Assembly: GCF_014898055.3 (NCBI RefSeq) | Contig: NW_023601212.1 | Location: 40,040,329 to 40,104,328, forward strand | Reading direction: 5' to 3' | Length of the DNA: 64,000 bases | From: Talpa occidentalis | Lineage: Eukaryota > Chordata > Mammalia > Eulipotyphla > Talpidae | Part shown: one piece after another, positions 36,785-46,330 of the stretch | Layout of the letters: each line of letters starts with the position of its first letter | Position numbering within the stretch: the first letter of the stretch is position 1 | The notes under the pieces: generated by a model | The model's input: the letters and a program-made list of their open reading frames with translations, nothing else | Databases searched by the model: none | Told to the model about the DNA's origin: nothing | Program-made: the position numbers and the translations under genes

Positions 36785-37957
36785 ACCCTGGACCCCTAAA
36801 TTTGCATACTGCAAAGGGATTCTGCCTCCTCCACATATACACAAAGCATACTTTTAGTGTGAAAAGTCTTTAATTGAATTGGTGTGCATAGACAGAAGAA
36901 ATAATAATAGTTTCTCATTGACACACCCAAAGTTACCCATGCCTTTGTGGGTAGATGATTGGGCCAAAGTGGGGTCACTGAGACCCAAAAGCTTGTCACA
37001 AGTCTAAGGCACCTTCTGGTGGGGACACATAGGAAAGGGGCAGAAGGGCCCAGGCAAGTTTGAAAGGAAAAGAGCAAAATCAAGATACAAGTCAAGGTAA
37101 TGGCTGCCATTGTCAGCCTCCCCAGAGAACTCTCACCCACATGTTTATTCCAAGTGTCTACCCATCTCGACTCCACATGTCTCCTCCAAGTCTCCCAAGT
37201 CTCTGGTGAAATTCCAAAGCCTAGAAACAAATGAACTCTTCTTCTCCACATCTCTCCTCCTATTGTTATAGGACAGGGAGAGGGGCAGCCCAAACCCCGC
37301 AAACCTGCCTATTCTAAATGGGTTCTGCCATCCGCTGCATCAACACAAAACATAGGAGACTTTAATGGGAAGGAACTTTAATAAAACTAAGAAACAATAC
37401 AGGAAAGGCAAAGAGTTTAGTTTCTAAATGAAGCACCCAAAGTTACCCGTCCCCTCGTGGGTAAAAGTTTATCCATATGGGATCGGCCCAGAGCAAGGCC
37501 CCAAAGCCTGCCACAAGTCTAAAGCATCTTCCAGTGGGGACCCACAGAAAAGGGTAAGAAACAACAAGACTAGCCCGAAAGTATAAGAGCAAAATCAACA
37601 TCAAGATAAAAGCTGCCATGGTCACCTCCCCACGGGTCTCACCCACATCTGTGTCACCCAGTCCACAACCAAAAGACAAGCACAGTTTCTTTACGTGTCT
37701 CTAGGCTCCATGCGCCTCCTCCAGGTCTCCTGGCTCCATCCTGCTTCCTACCTCAGTCTCTTCTGCAGCTTCTTCTTCTCCCCCTGCTCAGCTCCACCCT
37801 CCCTTGGGTGGGGCAGGGAACCTGGAACTTCCCGTTTTCCTGGGGACCACCCTGTTACACTATGTCTCAAGCTTTCCCTCACCACTCAGCTCTGTCCTTA
37901 TTAGGTAGGGTAGGGAACACAGAACCTTCCTTTTTTTAATGGAGAAGCCTCTGTTAA
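36785..37957 (-). mobile_element. old LTR-A interrupted by a young LTR-A
   Basis: LTR-A landmarks are present on the minus strand on both sides of a younger LTR-A: CACCCAAAGTTACC, AAAAGAGCAAAATCAAGAT and AATGGCTGCCATTG lie left of it, and the stretch with TTAGGTAGGGTAGGGAACACAG lies right of it, ending near CTGTTAAA. It is clearly more diverged than the insert. Confidence 0.75.
37260..37863 (-). mobile_element. young LTR-A solo LTR, TSD CTAT
   Basis: The LTR spans 37264-37859 and is flanked by CTAT (37260-37263 and 37860-37863). On the minus strand it runs TGTAACAGGGTGG to GTCCTATAACA. It keeps the 58-codon LTR frame open (37619-37443). It is nested inside an older member of the same family. 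Confidence 0.92.
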
Positions 37958-38289
37958 ACCACTTTTCCCCAACAGAAGATACTTCATGCATCCCTCGGGC
38001 TTGCCCAGCTGCTCTCTGTAGTGTTCAAATCACCCAAGCAGGACACTTTTAGAAACAGAATGTGACACCTAGCAGGAGCCCCCATGTGCCTTTTGTATTC
38101 CGCCCCCCATAACTGCCCAAGCACCAAAGCATATGTATGCGTATGCTGTGCCCTATATATATATATAGGTCTCCATATGTACACTTCTCTCTCAAACTCC
38201 AGTGTGTTTGCCTCCTTTCCTGACACCCCAGGACGTCCTGTCTGTTCTTACTTGAGTCTCTGGGATTTTCCTTACAAATAAATGAACAG

Positions 38290-39190
38290 GACTCCCAATC
38301 TGTCTCTCCCTGTCCCTTTAGGTCAAAAGTGTGAGGTTATTATGCCCATTTTGTTGGGAGTAGTGTTACAGGACAGGACGAGGGGCACCCAAAATCCCCA
38401 AATCTGTCCACTCTAAATAAGTTCTTATCCATCCCCTCATGGATACATGCCCAGCCAAACAGGGTTGGCCCAAAGCAGGGCCTGTGAGGCCCAAAAGCTT
38501 TCCACAAGTCTAAAGCACCTTCTGGTGGGGACCCACAGGAAAGGGGCAAAGGGCCCCAGCATGTTTGGCAGGAAAAGAGCAAAATCAAAATCAAAGCTGT
38601 CATTGTTAACCTCCCCACGGGCCTCTCACCCACATCTGTTTCAACCAGTCCAGGACCAAAAAGCAAGTGCTACTTCTTCACATGTCTCTCCCATGGACCT
38701 CCTCCAGGTCTCTTGGCTCTCCCTCCTGCTTCCTTCCTTCTTCCAGTCTCCTCTCCAGCTTCTTCTTCCTGCTCAGCTCTACCCTCCCTTGAGTAGGGCA
38801 GGGAACCTAGAACCTGCAAGAACCTGTTCTAGAACCTAGAACCTTCCCAGGTTCCACCCTGTTTCAGTAGGTCCCTACTATCCCCCACAGGGACTGTGCT
38901 AGGCATCACCACACTGGGCATGCTACAGATTATTAAGGCAAACACCAACCTGGCAGTCAACCCACTGAGCACAATGAACTATTACTCTGAATACTATCCT
39001 TAACATATCTTTTGTGCAGCTAGTTTGCCTTTAGATTACTTAATGGCCAATGACAAATTTGGTGCCCTGTGGTGTACAGGGCACCGAAAGCTGCATAGTT
39101 ATTAATAATTCTGGACAAATTTACAAAAGATCATGGCCCAACATGTGCAAGTATCCCATAATCTTGCCCCCAAGTTTTTAATAAAATACT
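38290..39190 (+). pseudogene. ERV env transmembrane-subunit remnant
   Basis: On the plus strand a hydrophobic, glycine-containing segment resembling a fusion peptide occurs just left of the solo LTR at 38364 and resumes after it at about 38880. Further on, LDYLMAN lies at 39029-39050, a Cys-X6-Cys pair follows at about 39070-39090 in another frame, and INNSGQI at about 39095-39115. This order is characteristic of class-I-type retroviral Env transmembrane subunits around the immunosuppressive-domain region. Stops, frameshifts and two LTR insertions make it non-functional. It is an ancient genomic fossil. Confidence 0.6.
38360..38880 (-). mobile_element. older LTR-A solo LTR, TSD GTAG
   Basis: The LTR covers 38364-38876, flanked by GTAG (38360-38363 and 38877-38880). 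It is 513 bp, shorter and more diverged than the young copies, and its internal frame is broken. It disrupts the env remnant. Confidence 0.88.
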
Positions 39191-39194
39191 TATC

Positions 39195-40146
39195 CTGACT
39201 GAAAGGTTCAGCGCGGTAAAGAAAAGGAGAGCCAGGCTACATTTCTCAAAGGGAGGGAAAGTTTATTGCGCCCCGGGTGGACCTCACACACCCAAGGCGG
39301 GGGTCAGTGAAGCCGCGCACATTGTTATGTTATAGGACAGGGAGAGGGGCAGCCCAAGCCCCGCAAACCTGCCTATTCTACATGGGTTCTGCCATCCGCC
39401 GCATCAACACAAAACATATGACACTTTAATGGGAAGGAACTTTAATAAAACTAGGAAACAACACAGGTAAGGCAAAGAGTCTAGTTTCTAAATGAAGCAC
39501 CCAAAGTTACCCGTCCCCTCGTGGGTAAAAGTCCATCCAAATGGGATTGGCGCAGAGCAAAGCCCCAAAGCCTGCTAAAAGTCTAAAGCATCTTCCAGTG
39601 GGGACCCACAGAGAAGGGTCACAAACAACTGGACAAGCCCGGAAGGAAAAGAGCAAAATCAACATCAAGATAAAAGCTGCCATTGTCACCTCCCCACAGG
39701 TCTCACCCACATCTGTGTCACCCAGTCCACGACCAAAAGACAAGCGCAGTTTCTTTACGTGTCTCTAGGCTCCATTCGCCTCCTCCAGGTCTCCTGGCTC
39801 CATCCTGCTTCCTTCCTCAGCCTCTTCTGCCGCTTCTTCTCTTGCTGCTCAGCTCCACCCTCCCTTGGGTGGGGCAGGGAACCTCCCCCTTTCCTGGGAC
39901 CACCCTGTTACAGTTAGGGGGAAGCAGGGTTTTATAGGGCGAGGAGAGGTCAGGTGGGAAGTTGGGCTCCTACGTGGGAAAAGTTTGTAGGGCAGGTATA
40001 GGTTCTTTGTCTGAGACCAGACTGGTAGGGGGTGGGGGGAGGCTCATTGTCTGAGTCCTCCAGGCAGGTATCCGCATTCCTGCCCCCCAGGTGGGCTTCC
40101 TGGTTGGCTCCTGCATTCCGGCCTGCTGCATGGACCTTTCACTGAC
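39195..40146 (-). mobile_element. LTR-B solo LTR, TSD CTGAC, split by LTR-A
   Basis: LTR-B sequence lies at 39200-39327 and 39913-40141 and is flanked by CTGAC (39195-39199 and 40142-40146). On the minus strand it begins TGAAAGGTCCATGCAG and ends in TTCA after a polyadenylation-type region. The intact relative at 47727-48085 shows that the two halves belong together. It inserted next to the env remnant. Confidence 0.9.
39324..39916 (-). mobile_element. young LTR-A solo LTR nested in LTR-B, TSD GTTA
   Basis: The LTR spans 39328-39912, with GTTA on both sides (39324-39327 and 39913-39916). The uninterrupted LTR-B at 47727-48085 has GTCA once at the same place (47837-47840), which confirms a 4-bp target duplication. 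The 58-codon frame is open at 39683-39507. Confidence 0.95.
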
Positions 40147-40322
40147 CATATCTAAGAGTTATGAATTATTTTTTTATCTGGACCCAAAAAATTAGGGAGA
40201 TGTTTACAGACAGGATTTCAAGCTATCATTTGTTTATTGATAGTGTAGATTGGTTCAAATATGCAATTATCTTTGTTCAGATCCTTTATGTGCTTCTTTC
40301 CAAAACTCTGCTACTGACTTTT
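40147..40322 (+). pseudogene. possible env C-terminal remnant
   Basis: An open stretch reads as an aromatic pre-membrane segment (DWFKYAIIFVQILYVLL) that would suit an Env membrane anchor continuing from the remnant left of LTR-B. The link rests on position and composition only. Confidence 0.3.
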
Positions 40323-40590
40323 TTTTTTAAGATTTATTTATTTAAGCATACAAGAACTGGGGTACAGGTCAGAGATGTGGGGGTGTGGAGTGGTGAGAGG
40401 ATTCACCAGAGACAGAGTGGGAAGCAGAACAGGCAGACTGACTGAAATACACTGCTGAGGGGAGAAGTGGGTGAGACAGGAAAGGTCTGCTGTGCCATGT
40501 GGGTAGCTCCCTGGGATCAAACTCTTGCTGCCGTGGCTGCTGAAAGCATCATAGTGCTGTGACTTAACCCCTTGGGCCACCAGGGAGGCC
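40323..40590 (-). mobile_element. SINE, older subfamily, with TSD
   Basis: CTGCTACTGACTTTT (40308-40322) and CTGCTACTAACTTTT (40591-40605) flank an antisense copy with the AAGCATACAAGAACTGGGG tail type. Confidence 0.9.
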
Positions 40591-40914
40591 CTGCTACTAA
40601 CTTTTAATATCTCCAGTGTAGTCCCCCTGATTTTCCCTAAAGACTAATATCTAGGCATCATGAGATCAATTATGATGCAAAAGAGCAACTTATTTTTAGT
40701 TGCTGTCTAGGCATTTTACACTAACACTAGCGACAACCATGCTCACAACCAGAGCCTGGCTATTTAGATAAGAACCTGAACTTTGGATTTCTACTGATGG
40801 AGTTTCAGAGTTAAAAAAAAGTTGGAAAGGAGGCACCACAAGACCAGAAACATGCCTCAGGCAATGCCAGGAGCTGGAGGTGGGGGTAGAAGTAATTAAC
40901 ATAGTCCTTAAACC

Positions 40915-41508
40915 TGTAACAGGGTGGTCCCCAGGAAAGGGGGAGGTTCCAGGTTCCCTGCCCCACCCAAGGGAGGGTGGAGCTGAGCAGGAAGGGGAGA
41001 AGCTGAAGAAGAGACTGAGGAAGGAAGCAGGATGGAGCCAGAAGGAGACCTGGAGGAGGCGCATGGAGCCTAGAGACACGTGAAGAAACTGCGCTTGTCT
41101 TTTGGTCGTGGACTGGGTGACACAGATGTGGGTGAGACCCGTGGGGAGGTGACAATGGCAGTTTTTATCTTGATGTTGATTTTGCTCTTTTCCTTCCGGG
41201 CTTGTCTGGTTGTTTGTGACCCTTTTCTGTGGGTCCCCACTGGAAGATGCTTTAGACTTGTGGCAGGCTTTGGGGCTTTGCTCTGGGCCAATCCCATATG
41301 GATGGACTTTTACCCACGAGGGGATGGGTAACTTTGGGTGCTTCATTTAGAAACTAGACTCTTTGCCTTACCTGTATTGTTTCCTAGTTTTATTAAAGAT
41401 CCTTCCCATTAGTCTCTTGTGTTTTGTGTTGATGCGGCGGATGGCCGAACCCATTTAGAATAGGCAGGTTTGCGGGGTTTGGGCTGCCCCACTCCCTGTC
41501 CTATAACA
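40915..41508 (+). repeat. 5' LTR of ERV-A
   Basis: Begins TGTAACAGGGTGG and ends GTCCTATAACA. A GAGGAGG/GGAGCC purine-rich first third is followed by the 58-codon frame and an ATTAAA polyadenylation-type signal at about 41392. Confidence 0.95.
41155..41331 (+). CDS. LTR-A open frame, 58 codons, hydrophobic N-terminus
   Basis: From ATG at 41155 to TAA at 41329-41331 the frame reads a strongly hydrophobic start (MAVFILMLILLFSF) that could act as a signal peptide or membrane segment, then a short tail rich in aromatic residues and glycine. The same 58-codon frame is open in the 3' LTR (44696-44872) and in the young solo copies on the minus strand (37619-37443, 39683-39507, 47344-47168), but is broken in the oldest copies. 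Shared recent ancestry alone could explain this, and other frames in the LTR are also open. I recognise no known protein. Confidence 0.25.
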   Translation: MAVFILMLILLFSFRACLVVCDPFLWVPTGRCFRLVAGFGALLWANPIWMDFYPRGDG

Positions 41509-41512
41509 GATT

Positions 41513-41530
41513 TGGCATCCAACGTGATTT
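41513..41530 (+). promoter_or_regulatory. primer-binding site, tRNA-Lys-like
   Basis: TGGCATCCAACGTGATTT starts four bases after the 5' LTR. It matches the tRNA-Lys(1,2)-type consensus TGGCGCCCAACGTGGGGC, as I recall it, at 12 of the first 14 positions and then departs. Confidence 0.6.
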
Positions 41531-43740
41531 AGGATAGAGCCATCCGTGGTTAGTCAGCCCCATGGGGAAACTGGGCTTCCCTATGGCACTGGCTACCATA
41601 AGCGCAAATGTGATTTTTGGTTTCTCCGGTGTGTTTGTTTCATGTCGATTTGCTGTTGAAAAACTGGCTTGGGCTTTGTGAAGATCTGTGTGTCTGTATG
41701 TAATTTGTTTGTAGTGACTTGCTAAGAGATTTTAATTTGTGGAAATTGTTCTGTGCCAGTTTTACTCAAAAGATTAGGCAGTACATTGGACCATGTGGCC
41801 AGATCAAAGATGGCGTCTGAGGCCACTTGGAACTTTTTTTTTCTTTCTTTTTGTAATCTCTGCTGTCTCATTAGCATTTCTAAAGGCAATAATGGTTCTT
41901 CAGTGGTATGTAGCTTTGTCTTTGGCTACTTCCTGCTCTGGGCCTGATGGATTTTGCAAGCCAATTGAGGAGCAGTGGTGTTTTAATTAGCAAATGTATG
42001 CCTGGGTGTTAAGGAAAGAGTTGCCTTAAGCAGTAACTGGTAATTGCTGGTATCCTTGATGGATTCTTGGAGATAACTTGAATTTTTGCAAAGTCTGGAT
42101 CAGAAAAATTAACAAGATTTTGTCTGAGTCTGAAAGGATTTGCTACTGTGAATTTTGTCTACACAATTTGTTTTGGGCATGTTTGCCATTTTGAATCCTG
42201 GATTTGTTCAATTGCTGGTGTAAGACAGGATTCTAAGTTTCTGCTTCCTACTGAGGAAGGTCTGTTGTGGAAAGCACTCTTTAGGGTGCATCATATAACT
42301 GTACCAGGTTTTCATACCTGTGTTGTTGTCCCTCCCTAGTGTGGGGGAGGTGTAATCTGTGCTTAGATGTTTAATCTGCTCTTTCAGCTTCTGTCCCAGA
42401 GTGGCTAACAGAAGTAAGGAGATGACTCCTTTTAATTGAAAGTTAATTACTGATATTTTGATTTTGCTTTTTCAGGTTGTATTCCAGGAAACCCAAGGAG
42501 TGCCTGCTTGGTGGCTAACAAGAGATGACTCCTTTTGCTTCAAAGTTAACTTTTATTCTTTCAGTTGCTGTACAGAATACCCCAGGATTGACTTCTAATA
42601 AAAAGTCTTCAACACTGAAAACCCTAAGGTGATAAACAAGGTCATGTAACTCTTGTGATTAATAAAACTTTTCCTTCCTATTTCCAAAGTCTTAGGTTTG
42701 TAGGATGACAACTGGAAATTTTTCTGCCAGCAACACTTCACATTTTTTTGGACTTTGATATTTTTTTCTGAGCCTATGGAGTAAAACTGCAGTTACATAA
42801 CATATTCTACGTGGCATAACTAAAAAAAAACTGTCTTTGTCTATATGTTGTATGTCTGTATGTCCTTGTGTCTAACTGTCTTGACCTCCAGTGATCGACA
42901 AATTGGTATACATGGTGCCCATAGACGTTGAAAAAAAAAAAAAGGAGTCTCCAGTTATGATAAAAACAAAAAAGTTATGGTTTGATTGACAACATTGTGC
43001 TACTGAACTAAGCCGGTGCCTTCATAGAGATTGAATATTGTTGTTTCTGTTAATTTTCTGATATTTATGGCAAAGCTTCCCAGAAATCTAAATTCAAGTA
43101 CAAATTTGGTAGCCTGTCATTTGACTGATGCAAGGAAATTTTGTGGAACCTCAGTAGAGCTCCTGAGACACTCCACAAAGTTTCTCCCTTTCCTCCTGGG
43201 AAAGGCATTAGATGAATTTGTTCTATTTGGCTCACCTAGTAGAGTAAAACTAGAAGGGAAGCATTGTCACTTGGGAAAACGGGTAATAACACCTTGACCT
43301 GATATGGATGTAAATTGTCAATGATGATTGTCACCTTGTAATATTGTATACTTCAATTGTTTAATATCTACAGGAATTGTTTCTGAAAATATAGGGAGAA
43401 AAGGTCTCAACAGATTCCTATTGATGGAACTGTTGAGAGTAAAACTTTTCTACTAAGGACTGAATAGACTTGGAAATACACCTCATATTTACTAAGTTTT
43501 CCTTGACATAATACTCATGATTTTTTTGCATTTTGTTCTAAATCCACAAAGTTTTCTTGTTTTGGTGACCAGGATCTGCAGCAAGGTTGTAATTTTTTTT
43601 CCCAACAAAGCTTGTGTTTGCATTTTCTCTCCCCTTGATACCAACACAGCATAAAAATAGTGGTAGTAATATTTTACTACTTATCTCAGAGTCTGTTTTT
43701 GCATAACTTCCATAGGGATTTTGTTTAAACTGAAAAAAAA

Positions 43741-44061
43741 TTGGACATAAGTTTCATTGTGTGGCTTTGTGTGGAGGTCTTCCAGAAAGTTGAAACAGAG
43801 CTGAACCAAGAAGAGGAGAACCTGTTTGCCTTGTTTGTAGGGTTCCAGAGACCTCCAAAGAAGGTGAGGAAGCTTGCCTCCATTGGCAGGACTGGACAAC
43901 CCGGCCAACGAAAATGCCCTGGTACCCTTGAGAAGAGGAAAGCCCAGGTGGAGTCTGATGAGACTAACTTTGTACCTGAAGCCTACAGCGACCGGATGCC
44001 AATGGTTCGCTCTGATCCTATATGGAGTATTTCAACAAAGCCAGCTAAAATTGCTGCTTAG
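43741..44061 (+). other. 106-codon open stretch in ERV-A interior
   Basis: The longest open stretch near the 3' end of the interior begins at an ATA-context ATG-less start and contains a lysine/arginine- and proline-rich middle. It is not similar to any retroviral protein I know. About 230 bp of it recurs on the minus strand at 46270-46570 with the reading frame shifted within the shared segment, which argues against a conserved protein. Confidence 0.2.
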
Positions 44062-44443
44062 TTATTCTACCCTGTGATTTTATGCAAAAATAGGAAAAAT
44101 GGTTTAAAAGTAGATTTAATTTGCAAACTTTTGCTATGCTGTTAAAGTTTGGGATCAAGGTTGAGAGAATTCGTTTTTGCATAAGTTGAACCATTTTAAC
44201 ATTTTTTCCCCGTGATTTTGATATATTTGCTATCTTGTTTTAGCCAATGCTCCAATTTTTTTTTTCTTTTGGCTTGGATAATGGACTATTTTTAAGTAAT
44301 GAAACTGTCATACTGGACATTCATGGACAATGCTGCTGACTAATTGTTGCTTCTCTTACACACATTGTAACCCTGAAAAAAGACTGTCTCCTAAGATTAC
44401 ACCATGACATCTGTGCCACCATAGATATGGTGGAATAAAAATT

Positions 44444-44455
44444 AAAAGGGGGGAT
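44444..44455 (+). promoter_or_regulatory. polypurine tract
   Basis: AAAAGGGGGGAT directly precedes the 3' LTR, the expected position of the plus-strand primer of reverse transcription. Confidence 0.85.
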
Positions 44456-45049
44456 TGTAACAGGGTGGTCCCCAGGAAAGGGGGAGGTTCCAGGTTCCCT
44501 GCCCCACCCAAGGAAGGGTGGAGCTGAGCAGGAAGAAGAGAAGCTGCAGAGGAGACTGAGGAAGGAAGCAGGATGGAGCCAGAAGGAGACCTGGAGGAGG
44601 CACATGGAGCCTAGAGACACGTGAAGAAACTGTGCTTGTCTTTCGGTCGTGGACTGGGTGACACAGATGTGGGTGAGACCCGTGGGGAGGTGACAATGGC
44701 AGTTTTTATCTTGATGTTGATTTTGCTCTTTTCCTTCCGGGCTTGTCTGGTTATTTCTGACCCTTTGCTGTGGGTCCCCACTGAAAGATGCTTTAGACTT
44801 GTGGCAGGCTTTGGGGCTTTGCTCTGGGCCAATCCCATATGGATGGACTTTTACCCACGAGGGGACGGGTAACTTTGGGTGCTTCATTTAGAAACTAAAC
44901 TCTTTGCCTTACCTGTATTGTTTCCTAGTTTTATTAAAGATCCTTCCCATTAGTCTCATGTGTTTTGTGTTGATGCGGCGGATGGCCGAACCCATTTAGA
45001 ATAGGCAGGTTTGCGGGGTTTGGGCTGCCCCTCTCCCTGTCCTATAACA
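44456..45049 (+). repeat. 3' LTR of ERV-A
   Basis: 594 bp, the same length as the 5' LTR, with identical termini. Differences are scattered single substitutions. The 58-codon frame is open at 44696-44872. Confidence 0.95.
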
Positions 45050-45053
45050 AACC

Positions 45054-45274
45054 TGCTATAGAAAGTAAAAATCCTTAGGTGCCCAGGCACAGACCCAAGC
45101 AGATATCAGACGTCTATAGAAAGTGTCATGGGTGCAGGCAGGCAGTGAGGATATGGAGATTGAGGGCCATTGTAGAATCTCTGGTCCCTTTCAAATTCTA
45201 TGTAGTTGTTAAAAATCAACAAAAACAAACCACTCCAGGAAGGAATGAGCCCCTCCCAAAGAGAAGATGACTAT
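45054..45274. other. host flank of ERV-A
   Basis: This continues the sequence left of the provirus once one AACC is removed. No feature is recognisable. Confidence 0.4.
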
Positions 45275-46000
45275 AACACTGCAATCTCCACACTGGCAAG
45301 GAGCAGCAGTCCTTCTGCCCACCTGTAACCTTGCAGGTGCTTCTTTTCACCACCCTTTTTATTTTTATTTATTTATTTATTTACTAAAAAAAAAATTTAT
45401 TTTTATATTCCCCATACAATTGCAACCCCCTTATTTTGACCCCAATCCCTCCTTTCCCCACCCCCCATAGAGTGTCTCTGGTTCATAGTATTTTGTTGAT
45501 TTTGATTTTCACTTTCTTATAGTTATTCATTTTCCTGGTCCCTTATTTAAGTTTTCTAGATTCCTGCTATGAGTGAGACCATCCAGTATTTTTCTTTTTC
45601 TTTCTGGCCCTTTTTCTTTTGAAAGCCAGGTGCAGTGGCCCTTCTGCCTGTCGTGCCTATGCAGATGCTTCTTTTCACGAATGTTTTCCTTTCATAGAAC
45701 AGAAGCAGCAGCCCCTTTGCCCCTTATGATTATGCATGTGCTCCTTTTCACCAATTCTCTGTCCCTTTGCAGGGCAGCAGCCTCCTGCTTGCCTGTGACC
45801 AGTGACTATGCCAGGGCTTCTCTTCACTGTCCTCCCTTAGCAGAGGCAGCTCTCCTCAAGGCCGCCCGCCTGTGACCATGCAGGCCTCTCTTTCAGCAAA
45901 CCTGTACGTTTTGGGGGCAGCTCTGTCTGCCTGCTTGTGTCTATGCAAGTGTACTTTACTCTCTCCCTTTTATAAGAAACCTTCCCTTTCGGGATACAAC
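45275..46000 (+). repeat. ~75-bp tandem module (family F), sense, split by L1
   Basis: Degenerate units share GCAGCAG...CTGCC(T/C)GCCTGTGACC...ATGCA(G/T)(G/A)TGCTTCTTTTCACCA-like text: one unit at about 45290-45360, then about five from 45608 to 45960. The L1 at 45361-45607 interrupts the array. The right part matches, in reversed orientation, 18028-18300. The run ends near a CTCTCCCTTTTATAAG stretch. Confidence 0.7.
45353..45615 (-). mobile_element. very short LINE-1 (3' UTR only), TSD CCCTTTTT
   Basis: An antisense L1 3' end of about 250 bp at 45361-45607 is flanked by CCCTTTTT (45353-45360 and 45608-45615). It contains only the A-tail, the G-rich 3' UTR and the last codons of ORF2. It is close in sequence to the L1s at 17086 and 19787, so it is young. 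Confidence 0.88.
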
Positions 46001-46330
46001 TACCTCTGTGTCCTGGAGAAACTCACTTAGGAAACTCACTGGTGCCACTGATACCAAACACCAGCCTCAGTTTCCCTCAGAGTTTAGGAAACAGAGTTTG
46101 AGGAAAAGGAAAGTGGTTTAAATTGTTGACAAATAAGGAGGGCAGCAGACTCGTGTCTGAGAGGCAACCGTCCAGCTCTTGGCAGGGTGCAGAGGTATTT
46201 ATACAAAGGGCAAAAAAAAAAAAGGGGGAGATGGCAAGGGTCTGCAAAGGGGAGGAAGGAAAGGGTCAGCACGGAGACTGGTGGGCGCCAGCTTGCTTTC
46301 TCGACAATTTCTATTTAATAATTCCCTTTT
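46001..46330 (-). other. LTR-like sequence with TATA box
   Basis: On the minus strand TATAAATACCTCTGCACC (about 46205-46188) is followed by a stretch ending near TTATTTGTCAACA, resembling a U3-R boundary. No terminal repeats or target duplication could be set. Confidence 0.4.

Larger units (their letters stand above)
40911..45053 (+). mobile_element. complete non-autonomous LTR-A provirus (ERV-A)
   Basis: Two 594-bp LTRs (40915-41508 and 44456-45049) enclose a 2.95-kb interior. AACC flanks the element (40911-40914 and 45050-45053). A primer-binding site lies at 41513-41530 and a polypurine tract at 44444-44455. By eye the two LTRs differ at about 16 positions (about 2.7%), consistent with an integration several million years old. 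No gag, protease, polymerase or envelope motif is visible in the interior, so mobilisation would have needed proteins from another element. Confidence 0.93.

Noticed and set aside
40696..41346. 216-codon antisense open frame across LTR-A, and similar antisense frames in other LTR-A copies
   Set aside because: It runs out of the LTR into unrelated flank, starts outside the repeat and is proline/serine-rich. It exists because the LTR has few stops in several frames.
45608..46000. CRISPR-like array
   Set aside because: Units are degenerate, without unique spacers of constant length, and the genome is mammalian.
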